Made by a program: the position numbers and the translations under genes. A DNA stretch of 64,000 nucleotides from NCBI GenBank assembly GCA_963855995.1, contig OY979719.1, positions 806,001-870,000 on the forward strand. The letters run 5' to 3'. Shown in pieces: positions 37,578-50,300 of this stretch (positions within the stretch are counted from its first letter, which is position 1; each line of letters starts with the position of its first letter). Under the pieces are notes generated by a model. The model was not told where the DNA came from. It made no database searches and saw only the letters and a program-made list of their open reading frames with translations. The stretch is from Muricea muricata. Its lineage: Eukaryota; Cnidaria; Anthozoa; Malacalcyonacea; Plexauridae.

Positions 37578-40344
37578 ATGAAGTACAAGCTTCTAACCGT
37601 CTTTATTCTTTCAATAATATCTCGCATTGCTTCACGACCTGCTGGCCAGCCTGCTATGCCGTGCGATCCGACAAAATGTAAGCTGCCCGACTGCCGCTGT
37701 TCCAGCACCGAAATCCCAGGCGATTTACCTTCTTCGAACATCCCACAAATAGTCATGGTGAGCTTCGATGATGCAGTGAACGAGGAAAACATGAAATATT
37801 ACCAATCCCTTTTCCCTGGCAAATTTAACCCGAATGCTTGCCCCATTTCCGCCACGTTCTTTCTGTCTCACGAGTGGACCAACTACGTGATGGTGAATCA
37901 TTTGTACCATCAGCGTCATGCCATCGTCGACCATACTATCTCACATCGCACTCCCATCTCGTGGTGGAAAGAAGCTAACTATTCGCAATGGCAGCAGGAA
38001 GTCGTAGGTCAGCGAGAAATCATAAATACAACAGGATTTGTAGCCCTGGAAGATGTCAAGGGTTTCCGCGCTCCGTATCTGCAGATCGGAGGCGATAATG
38101 AGTTCAAGGTTTTACACGATGCGAAATTTCTTTTCGAGTCTTCAATGCCAAGCATGACGAGAGACGCTGCCTTACGACCGAATATATTCTATGATAGTTC
38201 GATTACCAAAGGGTGTCAAATACCGCCCTGTCCTAAAAGTAGAGTTAGTGACGAGTCTTCGATGCCAATCATGAAGAGTGACCAACTCCTATGGGGCTGT
38301 CCAATACCACCCTGTCCGAGAGGTATAGATAGTGCCGGACCTTCTATATCGACCTTGAAGAGAGGCCCTGCCCTCTGGCCGTATACATTCGACTACAGTT
38401 CGACCCAAGAATGTGTGATACCACCCTGCCCTAAAGGTATATATATATTGCTTATTAGTTAGGGGAAATGAAATTTGATGAGTTTTACAAGTACTTTCTA
38501 AAAGTTGATAGAAGAATTTTTGCTATGCGCACGGTTGTCGGTGAACACAATACATATTTGAAGCAAGAACGTTGCTCATTCGGCCCTCAAAACGAATGAA
38601 ACCAAAAATGGTGATATTTGAAGGAGCTATGACGTCAACCTGGATTGACGTCGTATTGCTCCTTAACTCTCTTCATATTTGGCTTCACTTTTTACACTGG
38701 AATTCCCGAACTGTCAATTCTAGCGATGTACTGTCACGCAATTCTAATTTTCGTGGCTAGAGTTGACATTAAGAAGCCAGCAAAGTCTTTGATCTAGGCT
38801 CTCATTCTGTAGTTCTAGCCTGGCCTGAGAGAGAAGCATTTCCTTTCCGCAGCCTGTAAAGTAGGCACAACAACAACTGGTAAAGCACCCTAGACAATTG
38901 TGAAATCAGGAATCAGTGTTCTGAAAAAATTATTGCTTTCCCTAGAAATGTTTCCATGTTTGCCATTTAAGAAATCTCAATATATATATAACGTGTTAAT
39001 TTTGGTTTGCGAAATACAAAATAGTGCTCAATGACATATAGACAGAGCAAAATATCTATATGTCTACACGGTCAGCAATTTATGTTGGAGGAAAAACTTA
39101 GTATTTTGAAAGAAAGAAAACAATTACTTGCTTAATCAAAGATCGGAAATAGTTTCGGCCTGCCAGCATAAAAATAGATTTAAGGTAAACAAGTTTAACA
39201 AACAAAGGAATGCATGCTATTTGAGCACCCACATGTCCACGTTTCCTCCTTAATAAAAGAAGCTCGCATGTTTTCGAAATTTGTCTACCATATATATATA
39301 TAATGTGTAATACAAAAGAGTGCTCAATGACATATAGACAGAGCGAAATATATAATGGCTCAAAATACCTCAAAAACTTACCACTACAATCTGTTTCATC
39401 CAGAAGGAATCTTTAGGTGGAAGATCTGAAGCCACCACCTGAAGATTCCTTCTGGATAAAACAGACTGTATTCAAGTCATAACAATCACTTAAATATACA
39501 TATAAGAAGATACATCAATCACTTTAGACTCGTACCCAGGCTTGTGGGAAGTGCCAATGATTGACTGGATTGACCTGTCAGGAGCACCCTGTAGTATGGT
39601 GGACGCATGCGCCGCACCAGCGAATGAAGAAGAAGCCTTAGAACTGTACATGAATAACTTTGACGCTCATTACACAACAAACCGCGCGCCATTTCCAATG
39701 TTCTTTCATGCAACTTGGTTTACGAGGTATCCTTATACGCTCTCAGGTAAGATGTGTGGATTTGACTGGCTCGGGCAAGTTCGTCATCAAGTCTGAGAAG
39801 CTCACACTTCAAGTTTTTAGACTTGCTGCAAGTTATTGAAGTCTTCACAATCATCATGCATCGGGCCTATTGATGACTTGCAGCAGTCTGGTTATCAAGC
39901 CGGAGCAAGCGATGCGAGCGCATTCTGATATCAGCTTGATGACTGCCAGGAACAGGCCTGCAGCAGACTTGCTGCAATATCAGGATGTGTAACATTAGTT
40001 TGGCCTAAATACTTATTTTGAACTTTTGCCCTTCAGCTCTGGATAAATTTTTCGAAAAGCTACTTGCAATGAAAGACGTTTGGATCGTAACAATCCCGCA
40101 AGCAATCGAATGGGTTCGGAATCCGACGACACTCGACAACCTTTCCGATTTCGCTCCGTGGAAATGCGAGGAGCCCGCTCCCCCCTTGGCCTGCGACGCT
40201 TCAACCCAGACCGTGTGTGGATATGACGCAAACAGAAGGCTGGTACAGCGTGGTCAACCGGCCGTGCATTATCTATTTTCTTGTCTACACGAATGTTTGA
40301 AATGTTATCCCTGGGTAGGTGACCCAAGAGGATCAAAATGCTAG
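37578..40344 (+). CDS. secreted chitin/polysaccharide deacetylase-like protein (CE4-type)
   Basis: Probably removes N-acetyl groups from extracellular chitin-like polysaccharide, or binds it. Exons 37578-38436, 39528-39746 and 40037-40344 total 1386 nt, giving 461 residues. Start: the ATG at 37578 opens directly into a signal peptide (MKYKLLTVFILSIISRIAS). Residues 29-41 form a short Cys-rich segment. NodB-type motifs: FDDA (63-66, metal and base Asp), DHTISH (118-123, metal His pair), GFRAPYL (162-168, motif 3), then WEVPMIDWIDL and FFHATW from exon 2. The motif set suggests an active site. Residues 187-286 hold three degenerate copies of a module ending IPPCP, whereas I would expect one in the family. 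Exon 3 carries IVTIPQAIEWVRNP and a Cys-rich tail. The last codon, TGC, precedes TAG, after which the same frame stays open and encodes a membrane helix (see 40345-40605). Confidence 0.87.
38136..38436 (+). repeat. triplicated Cys-Pro module within the deacetylase first exon
   Basis: Three degenerate copies occur at residues 187-221, 227-248 and 254-286. Each combines a Ser-Met-Pro or Ser-Ile-Ser start, a middle such as ALRPNIFYDSS or ALWPYTFDYSS, and an ending CQIPPCPK, CPIPPCPRG or CVIPPCPKG. The middle copy is shorter and lacks the FDY segment. In the family one such segment links the NodB core to the WEVP motif. Confidence 0.78.
38437..39527 (+). other. deacetylase intron 1 with small repeats
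   Basis: No exon was seen. A stretch of about 40 bp (GTGCTCAATGACATATAGACAG) occurs at about 39023-39048 and again at 39320-39345. A hairpin at 39389-39470 pairs CAGAAGGAATCTTTAGGTGG with CCACCTGAAGATTCCTTCTG. Confidence 0.6.
39389..39470. repeat. hairpin of about 82 bp in deacetylase intron 1
   Basis: The arms CAATCTGTTTCATCCAGAAG and CTTCTGGATAAAACAGACTG pair with few mismatches around a loop of about 12 bases. Likely a small MITE. Confidence 0.65.
39780..39990. repeat. degenerate CTTGCAGCA-rich repeat in deacetylase intron 2
   Basis: Recurring GACTTGCTGCAA, GACTTGCAGCAG and CAAGTTATTGAAG in both orientations give weak internal palindromes. It resembles the ACAAGTTGT repeat at 9880-10150 in style. 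No exon was seen. Confidence 0.45.
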
Positions 40345-40605
40345 ATTAGTAAAGTGAATCAAAATTCTCATACTTTCAAATTCATCAAATGGACTTGGCT
40401 TATTTTCGCTGTAATTGTAGTAGCATCTTCTTTGTTCCTAGTTTATCTTGTCAAAGTTGCTTTCAAAATTAAGCAAACTGCAAACACGAATGCAAATTTG
40501 GATATAATAGACACGGGTTATTTTGAGACAATGTGTATGGTTAATCTATCGACAATGTGTATGGTTAATTTATCGAATACATCTGTGAAACAAATTGACG
40601 TTTAA
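40345..40605 (+). other. in-frame extension after the deacetylase TAG encoding a transmembrane helix
   Basis: The frame of the deacetylase stays open for 85 codons after the TAG at 40342-40344, ending at TAA 40603-40605. It encodes a charged linker, a strongly hydrophobic helix (WLIFAVIVVASSLFLVYLV), a flanking basic stretch (KVAFKIKQ) and a short tail with a duplicated TMCMVNLS. That is the layout of a type I membrane anchor plus cytoplasmic tail. It could be translated by stop-codon readthrough, or the TAG may be a recent nonsense mutation, or the extension may be chance. The tail has no independent ATG before the helix. Confidence 0.5.
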
Positions 40606-41334
40606 GGTTCTTGTTGAGTTTGCATCGAGAAGCAAGAAGAAATGTTTTCCAACACAAGAAGATTTTGTCGTGAAAGCATTCTTGCCCAGTTTATCTAAAT
40701 GAGATGAGTCACTTTTTCCAACATTTTAATATAACAATAGGGGACGTTCGCGGGCATAAATATGTTTTTGGCTCGACTCAGAATTGATTTCAGCCCGAGC
40801 GTAGCGAGGGTTAAAATGAGCTCGTAGGAGAGCTAAAAACATATTTATGCACAAGAACATCAACTCTATTACTATTATAATAACTTTAAAGCAAAAATAT
40901 ATTTTAGCCCGCTGATTTGTTAATTTTAGCCTGCAAAATACGTCACAATGCTCACTACAGTTATTATAATACAGGTTATCGTGGGTAGCCCTGGAGTTTA
41001 TATCAACACACAAAAACACACGCACAAATTAGCAAAAATAAATACTTTGTTTAAAATATAAATTACATTTACTTTCAAGCATAAAATGAAATCAATCTAT
41101 TCCGTACTATTCTGTAACTCTGGCTAAACATTTTCTACAATTAAATAAAACAATAAAAGAACAGAGGAACGGAATACATCAACTCCATAAAATCTTTATT
41201 TGTCAGATAATTTCAATTTATCAATAATTTACAAGTATTATTTCCAATATACATCTAATGATAATCATAATAGAATCACATGATAGAATCAAACTGTGGT
41301 CATGGGGGATATTTTCTCTTTTGAGAATTGTGAG
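40606..41334. other. convergent intergenic region between the deacetylase and the Rho GEF
   Basis: This contains the 3' ends of both genes. A palindromic element lies at 40754-40850. A plus-strand AATAAA occurs at 41037-41042 and a minus-strand AATAAA at 41195-41200, the latter 135 nt past the GEF stop codon and a likely poly(A) signal. Confidence 0.6.
40754..40850. mobile_element. palindromic element of 97 bp downstream of the deacetylase
   Basis: GCATAAATATGTTTTTGGCTC pairs with the complement AGCTAAAAACATATTTATGC at the other end. The centre contains CCGAGCGTAGCGAGGG. No duplication of flanks was found. Confidence 0.7.
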
Positions 41335-44300
41335 TTATATAGTTGATCTGGAGTATCCGTCACAACTGAAGAATCCAAGACTGTTTCGGGACTGCTCGAT
41401 GACGATCTAAACAGAAAATGAGACAAGAATAAGCGTCTAAAAATGAAAACAAATATAAATCCAACATAACTTTAGGAACAAAATAAAGTATTCAACCACG
41501 AAAATTGAAAAATACTGCTAGTGTTTTACTGTGGTTCAGATCACCTGGTACAAAATAGCTTTGTCAATTTTACCTACTGTTCTCCCTAAAGGGTCACCAT
41601 CATCATTGCAGGAGGATACCGAATCTGAACTAACTCTCTTTATACTAGATATAGTTTCATCGATGGTAAACTGTTTTCGCTCTTGCAAAGAGTGACCCTT
41701 ACTGAACCGTCAGAAGAAGGTTGAGACGGGTCCACTAAGTCTTAAAACCACTTTCTATTCGGAGTTACTGTGGCGCGATATCGAGGATGAAAAAGATAAA
41801 AAGACAGAGTGTGTGAAGTTTCCATACCTTGTTTTTGAAATGAACAAATATCTCATAGCATTTGTAAAACTATTTCTTTTGTTCAACTTCTTCCAAGGTC
41901 TCTCGTTCTCATCGTCGTTATGTCCTTCCTGACTTCTTAATTTAACTTTATCCTTGTAATTATTGTTATTAATGACGTCACCTTCGCAGCTGTCGTGATG
42001 TGTCGTAGAATCGTCGGAATCACTGTGTTCACGTGACAGAGAATTTTCACGTGACAATGGAGAGTGTTCAGGGGGAAATGCAGAATGTTCTCGTGACAAA
42101 GGAGAGTGTTCACATGACTGCGTAGAATGTTCACGTGACAATTGAGAGTGTTCACATGACTGCGCAGAATGTTCACGTGACAATGGAGAGTGCGTACGTG
42201 CGAATGCAGAGTGTGCACGTGACAGTGGAATATGTTCACGTAATCCGGTACAATTTTCCATACTAGAGCATGAATGAAGCTTTTTATCATTAATAAAGTC
42301 ACTGTCTGATCTTGAACATTCATTAGCTTCGACAAAACAGTCATCTTCCGGGCTTCTTGGTCGGCGAGATTTAATGTCCAACTGCTCATCGCTAGATCTT
42401 GGCCGTCTTCGCAAGCTGTCAAATTTGTGTCGAATCATGCTGGAAAATGGAGAAAATACGAGTGTCAGTTTAGTTGACATACACAGTCTGTAGTTTTAGT
42501 ATTTCGAGTTCCCATTCTTTCTAGGGTGATTAGCACTCACACGTTAACTTTCGAACTATCTTACCTTCCAATACTGTCTCTACTGACAGACCGCATCAGT
42601 TCATCTTTAGCAGGACTCAGTGAATTATCTTTTCTACGATTGATCTCCACTTCAGTCATACTCAATGGCCGTCGTTTCCTTCGTTTCGATTCGCCACTAT
42701 TTCTAAGAATTACTTTCAGGAAATAACTTTTCGACGAAAAACTTCTAGAAAAAATAAATATAAATTCCCAATGAGGACCCAATGAGTATTAAGAAGTTTG
42801 ACGAGGAAACAAAAACCTGGGAATAATGTGGCAAATCATTGAACAGTATGTAGAATGAATTACAAAAAAAAAAACACACACACACAAACAGCTAAGTTCA
42901 CTCGTAATAGGCTAGAGTCTTCACAATACAGAGAGTAAAGGCTGTTTTCCAGTTACGCGTTTTTCACACGTGCGTACACGCACGTAAAACTCTAAATCCA
43001 TTTCAATATTACATTTGAAATGAACAATTGTTTACATTGAAAGAATTCAGCATTCCCTACGAGTTAGCATGTTTTAGTGATTCTATTTGTTAAATACAAA
43101 CTACTTAGACGAGTTTAAACATTTACGTGCGTGTACGTACGTGTGAAAAACGGATAACTGGAAAGCAGCCTTAAATCAGAGCAAAATACTAGTTTTTTGT
43201 TACTCACCCAGACGGTGACGGTGATCTTGGTTCAGAGGGTGTTTCGCTATTCGTAAGTGAGCCGTACCCTGAAGATTTCTGATCAGCGGTGGGTGAAGTG
43301 CCGTCTATGGCCAGCGGTGATAAGTCTTGCGCATGTGGAGTGGATGGAGTCGAGGCTTCTGATAAGTCAGAGTCATCCGAGGATTTTCTAGTGAAACAAA
43401 TAAAAAATGTTAAACTGGACTAAACTAAAGATAATAAGATGAGAAATCACAGTTCATTCCTGATCAACACCTCAGTCACAGAGACTAGAGACAGATACAC
43501 TAATCAATCCTGAAAATTTTTATATTAATTCTCAGTCATATTTACCTTGGACTGCTAGCGCATTCAGAATTTCCCGAATCTCTTGGTTTGAAAATGTGTC
43601 TTTTTCTTCTGGAATAAAAACAACATACATCACTTTAAAACAAGAACGGATCAAAAGCTACATAAAAGGTGTACACAAGCGAAAGGTAAAAGATGAAAAA
43701 TGATCAACTACACTCGTTTTACCTTTTCCTCGAAGAGCGTCTTGTGCTCGCATTTCTCGCGAGTCTAGTGGAGTTTTGAATGGAGCTGTTCAAGATGTTG
43801 ATAATATGGATCATTTTCTCCAGAGAGATTTCAATATGAAAACTATCAGGATGGTTTGGGTCGGTGTATTTCGCCAGTTGCTACAAGAAAAATAAAAACT
43901 TGTTATAGGTTTCCACAACCGCGATACAGCCTGATACGCCTTATTGTGCAACCCAGTTGAACCAGAGACAAAATTTCGAAAGAAATAGCTCTAAGCTTCT
44001 TAACAGCCACGATTTGGTTGAAACTTATGCCAACCCAAACTTAAGCTACCTGGCTTTGAACAACCTGCTCGAACTTATTATATTTTAAACAAAAACAACA
44101 ATGTTACAACCGTGATACCAAGGACAGTGGTGATAGTGGTTTGTGAAAAAGAAAATCCACACATACCCTCAGCAAAAGAACGTATCTTGGTAAGCGCTGG
44201 ATGGGAGTGAGAAGAAACGCAGAAATACTAAGACGTTCGCATCTCGGGTCGTTGCCGCATTTCTGGAAATGAATTAAGATCCCAACATTAACACAATGTA

Positions 44301-47300
44301 ATGGTTTATGCGACAAAATACAGACTAATTGAAGTATAATTTTTTGCTCACCTCTAGAAATCTTTTAAATTTGTGCGAGTTTCTCGTATACTTGTTTATA
44401 ACTGCGATGGATTTGGGAAAATTGTTTACATATTCTGAGTATAAAGTCATGAAATCAATCTTGAAAAAAAATGAAAATATATATATATATAAACAAATTG
44501 TTTTCGCAAAAACAAGGGCGAAAGACCCTCGTATCCAAGGTCTTTTTACCTTCAGACGAAGAAAATGATAAGAAATAAAGAATAAAGAATGAGATAAAAA
44601 CAGACAAACCAATTCACATGTAAACAAGGGAGCAAGCAAACAAACTGCAACGAAGCCTCCACTTACATGATAAGAATTTCCCAGCTTTGTGAAGATATCT
44701 CCTAAAACTCCTTGCCATTTCCAATTGTTCAGTCTTTCTTCTAATTCATTCATGAATTTTTCATGCCCGTTTTTCATGGCGAGCAATTGTTTTGGGAACA
44801 TCGCCTTCATATCTTTCTCAGGAATAAAGGATGAACTCTTCAAAGGTTCTGTGAAGACCTAAGTTTAAAATAGAGAACATGAGTAACAGTTTAAAAAGAA
44901 GAGTCAGGATCATTTGAGCGAACGTTAAATGCAGCAATCAACGCCTTCAGAAAGATAACGTCAATTCGTCAAAAAGACTTAAGATATTCACTTGAACATT
45001 GTTCAAGGTGTCCGTGTGCCTTAAAACTGAAGCGCTTCTATACGTTTTTTTTGAGGTACTTATAAAGCAACCTGCAATAATACCAAAACAATAGCAGATA
45101 ATGTTATGTCACCTCGTTCAACGTGTCCAAAGCCTTTATGTAGTTCTTTTCAGTCTGCAGGATTTCGTGAGCAACCATTAACCGTTTTTCTACAAGAGAA
45201 ACATCAGCTCTATCATCGGATCAATAAAAGGACGAACCTTGATAGTCCTCTATACGAAGAAGTAGTCCTCTATAGAAGAGTATCCAATGAAAACGGAAAT
45301 AGTTTTTACCAACCTTCTTTCTTTTTAAGAGCCATAATTCCAAATCCCGTATGGCAGCTTTTTCTGCGCCCAATTTCGCTGTGTTTTACTGAACCATTTT
45401 CTGACCACGTCGAGAGCGTCAGTGTTGCTAACATTTCATTCTTTGCCTTCAAACATGAGCTGTTCAGATTCTGGTAATCTGTAGAAGCAACAAAGCTTGA
45501 GCTGCAAAGCACTGACGACATACATACTGCTAGCTGAATCCTTAAAGTAAATGATTCATATATCATTACAATTTTATACCCCGCGGTTCAGATGTTATAA
45601 GTATTTTCTTGGAATAAACTTGAAATACGATTTCCTATAAGAATATTATCACGCTAAACTTCAAAATATACGCGAAATTCTTCTGTTTTTATCCGAAGAA
45701 TACCTCGTTCTTCACACAGCACTCAGCATTTCGAAAATTATGTTTGAAGCAATTACATCAGCGAGCTACAAAATTGCCAGTGTGCTGCTGAATTGCTCGG
45801 ACATCGCGGCGACATAAAAAGAGCAAGCTCTTTGCAATTATGCTATTTTCAGTTAGGCGATAATCAAAGATAATTGGGACCCAGAGATGACAGCAACGCA
45901 GCAAAGAGTCCTCAACATAGGACAGCTTGTGAATATGAAATGGCAGCTAGGTCAGAAATTGCTTGTTTTGGCTGAGCAAGCGGACAAAAATAGGACAGCT
46001 GACTCTGATATACATGTATAAACGAAGACAGGTTATTACACTACGTTAGAATACGACCTGCACGTCATGACGATAACTTAAAATCTCGCTAAAAATATAA
46101 TCAGTTTAAATAAAACCGGTTTCCAACTGGTTTTTCAATTATTCCGCAAACTAAGCGAACAACGGGACACCGAGGTCCCCTGTGGTATAACAGGAGTATC
46201 AGATAATATTTTTAGAGTCACGCACGAAAATAGAATTGCTGTCATTCTGTCTCGGGGACTGGGTGCTAGAATATTATTAGTCGCGTTGCGTTCATTTGTA
46301 CGCAGGCTTTATCTAGCGTGGCCTAATCCGGGACTGAATCAACAATACTTTGCTTGTACAATTAATTCAGCTGTACTACGAAAGAGGTGTCAAAACACAG
46401 CTGCGTGCAATATTTTTCGAATTCTGTTTGTATATTCCACCACATATATGAATTATTTCATACACGAGGAAGGGCATTCACCGCTGGAAAATTATAGAAA
46501 TTTTAAAACAAAATAATGCAATGTTTTTAAGAGCACATATTTGCACCTTGCCGAACTAACTATTCGTACGCCCATGGGAGCCACAAAGGGTAACAGAAAA
46601 CTAAAATAGTTGTTTATACCTGATGAGCTGGAAGCTCTTGATGTTTTTCTACGCAGGCCGGTAGGTAGCGAGACTGTGTGCGGGACTGACCGCCTTCTGG
46701 TCGCCAAGACTGATAGTGCAGGAAGCTAAAAATATGACAAAGAAAAAAGATTAATATCGTATACACTACAAGCTGTACATTGCACACAAGAAGTTCAAAA
46801 TCGTATAACTGACCACACGCTTAATGGGAAGTATATAGCTGAGCGATTATCGCAAAGCTGTGGTTGCGCTAAGAGCTGTATCAATTTGAAGGGAAAAAAG
46901 TAATTAAGGCTTGTTATATATACGATTATATTTTCAGAGTTATTATCTTTAAAAGGAAGTCACGCGAGTTGAATCAGATAGCAGCAAAAGAAATGAAGTC
47001 TAAATAAACAAATCTTATTTAAAATTCCTAGTAATGAAGTCTGTCTGTGATTTCATCATAAAAAAACTATATAAAAAATTTAAGCTCTTACTGACTTAAT
47101 GGACTACAAGTCGTAACGCAGTTCTGGAAAGTTCGAAGAACGCGATGGAAAGATTTAGGATATCGATTCATCAAGGAAGTAACTTGCAAATTTTTAAGAT
47201 TTTAATCATTTCATTAAACTTATACTGGGAAAACTTACAGCAGCATCGCAAATAATTAAATGTTACTTATTTTAGTTTTCACTAGAATATAATCAAGATT

Positions 47301-50300
47301 GGATTGTTTGCTTTTTGCGTGGGCCGAAAATGACTTCCACCCTAAAGAAATATGCGAACTATACTGAAGTATTTTTAGCTAATATGTCGAGCCAAACGTT
47401 GCCAGGGTAGGTAGTGTGGGATCTTCAAGCGCTCGAAAGTATAAAAACAAAACTTATTCAACGTCACAGTCTTATTCAACGTCACAAGGCTCTTTGCGAA
47501 CATCACAAATTTCCTGACGAAGAACCTTTGTTCGAAATGTCTAATTCAGTTCACATCGTCTCACTTTCAAGTAGTGAAAAACATATCATTCCTGAGTTCT
47601 TCAAAGTCCTTTAACCTTTCCAAAAAATGGTCTAACATCCAGTTGGCTTACGTACGATGACGTCAATATGTTGGTCAAATATCGCCTCTTTATTGGATAC
47701 ACACGAATCAAATCGATATGATTGAGATTCGAATTATATATGGTATTTGGTACTCTTAAAATTCTCGACTATTTTTGGCAGAAACCGTATTTCAATGGCA
47801 TCTCAGTAGACTATAACATAAAATTAGAACTGGAGTTTTGATTTGAATTAAAGCAATATGCCCTTAATTTCACATTTTTGTGATTGCGATGTACGAATTT
47901 TGTATGGGTAAATTTTTATTTTAAAAAATCTGTACCGAAGAAACGACGTTTTAAAGTAAAATTTCCCACAGACTTTGTACCTGTTCATTGACTTATTATA
48001 AAACGTCTTTACGACTTTCTAAACTTATATTAAACTTAAATAATAGTTGCATGTTATTTAAGATAAATATAGTTTCTTATATAGAAATCTACTTCCAACA
48101 TAAATCAACAAGTCACTGGTTGATCAACTCCTGTCGGCTAAATCGCCAAATAAAACTATCCAATACTTCTAAAACAGCACATATCTTGCAGCTATTTGTG
48201 AAATAACTGTCACTCTTTATCGAGTACAGTCATCATGCAGTAAATAACAATTCAGCGCATATTCGAAAGCTACCCAAATGACTCCTTCACAAGGTTTCCA
48301 AAACTTCGATCCAATTCATGCTTTACCGTTAAAAAAATACTCTTAAAGCCGAACTTGACTATGATTTTCAAATGACACGCGGATATGTAGGGCCGGCCTC
48401 GTGACACGCTAAACTTAACCTATTTGACTGCGCAGACAAGCACTCAAAAGCTCCATCCTAGCGCAACTTTACCTCTTCGACTACGGAGTCTCGTCTCCAC
48501 AAACCATTTTTAGACAACTCTTGAAAAACAGAGGACGTAAAGCTTCCCGATTCTTCACTTTTTTCATCCACATGCATGTTGGTGTACATTAACGCGACTC
48601 TAGCGCTCGACTAATGTGTTCACTAGTTTAAATTTGCATAGTGTTAAATTGCCTACAACCGAAGACATTGTCATGGTTGGACGTCATGGCGGGCGAGTTT
48701 CGATATGAAACCGCACTTAGAATAACTTTGCATGTAAAACAAATGTAAATTGTGATCTTTTAGCCTTTGGAACTGGCGCTGGAAAGAATTAGACAAAAAT
48801 GTCATAACAGTAATCATTCGAGAACGCATTTCCGGAATCTTCTGGCCAGGAACTTAGAAGTTGGCCGTGAAAGCAAAACAGAGAATGAAATACGTCATGT
48901 TTCAAAATTAAAAATTCGCACAAAATAACACAAACTACAAGCATATTATGCACACACAGTATACTTTTCTTCATGATCACAGACTTAATTTGTCAAAGAC
49001 TCAAAATACCTTTTGAGACAAACAAATCAGATCTTTTACCAAGAATTGTTGTGGTTTAACAAACAACTGTGTAATTCATACTTTTATAACAATGATGGGA
49101 AAATTGTACTGCAAAACGAACAGATTTCAGGCAGAAATTTTCTGGGTTGTTCCTTGAATGTTTCGATGTAACTTTGGTCAATTCAGAGATATTTGTTTAA
49201 GGATTATGTTGTTTTAATAAAACGATGCAGACGAATTTTTCGAGAAAACAATTTAGAGGCAAAAATTTGTTCAAATATGATGTACAAAAGAAACACTAGG
49301 GTGCGTGTTTACGGCTTCGAAACAAAATTTGACAGTCCAAGGTACAATTTTAATGAAGATCCACAGAGCTAATGTTGAAGAAGTCACTTCAAAGACAATA
49401 AAGATCTATAAGGGTAATTTTTTGCAAGCGATTACTCGTCCATATTCTGTATTTGAGTTTTATATCATAAAATGTCCATTTGGTAGGTCATTTATCAAAC
49501 GATATATAAACACATCTGATTGGTTCATGAGATATATAAACACATCTAATTGGTGAATGGGATATGTGGTTGCAGCCGTCAAATTTGAACGCTTTAAAAC
49601 CGCAATTATACTGTTCCATATTGTTTTCCTATCCCAATCCAAGTCCAAATATTAGTTTACAGTTTCGCACAGAATGCGTGGAATTTGTCAAAGTTGAAAG
49701 GGAAACAAAGTTTAGTTAAGCTCTTAGTAGGAGGCGAGCGAAACATCTCTCAAAAACTGTCTTACACTGGGGATTAGGTGAGCTAAGAATAGCCTGAGAT
49801 GAACGACGACTGTACACAACTCTGTTTAGTTTCGAATGTAGATTTCGGTTTAACACCCAGTGCGATTATGATAGAAGGAAACTTTAAAAGTTAAATTCGA
49901 AGTAGAAAATGCATATCTCGAAAGGAAAGCTTGAAAACGTTTAAGCTATTCTTTCTAGGTCTTGTAACTGGTGCTTTATTCCACTTCTCATAACAATCCA
50001 TGCATGCCTTGCGGTCATATGAGGAAATGGCTACGTCGGTCGGTTCACTGATCTCCTAGTATACTGGGAAAGATTCGTAGGGCTTTGTTATTTTGTCCAC
50101 CTGTTTTCAACATTTTTTGCCGCGTTTTCATTGTAGCATGCGGTAAACGCTTACGATGGTTTAGAATCAAAGAAAAACAATTTGCTGCCTATTTCTATTC
50201 TTATTCCGATGTTTCCTGTTTTTGTTTTACATTTATTACTACTTCGCAAATATTTTCCAGATGGACGACCATCTGGAAAATTTCTTCGGAAAATGCGTGT

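Larger units (their letters stand above)
41335..43608 (-). other. Rho GEF exons 13-18, Ser-rich C-terminal tail
   Basis: Exons 43546-43608, 43208-43387, 42565-42744, 41828-42439, 41578-41701 and 41335-41406. Exon 14 is Ser/Pro-rich with PSEPRSPSPSG. Exon 15 has a basic SKRRKRRPLS motif, a possible nuclear signal or phosphosite. Exon 16 carries the seven-residue repeat array. Exon 17 (FTIDETISSIKRVSSDSVSS) can end at 41578 or 41574; only the first gives an open final exon with phase 0, ending SRSTI and TAA. Confidence 0.65.

Noticed and set aside
41937-42422. 161-codon minus-strand frame rich in His
   Set aside because: Alternative frame of the LSREHS repeat exon; the chosen frame has in-phase splice sites on both sides.
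45379-45566. Extension of the GEF exon at 45310-45378 further upstream
   Set aside because: The coding frame meets a stop just upstream of 45378, so the exon must begin at the acceptor; the other open frame there does not match the neighbours' phase.
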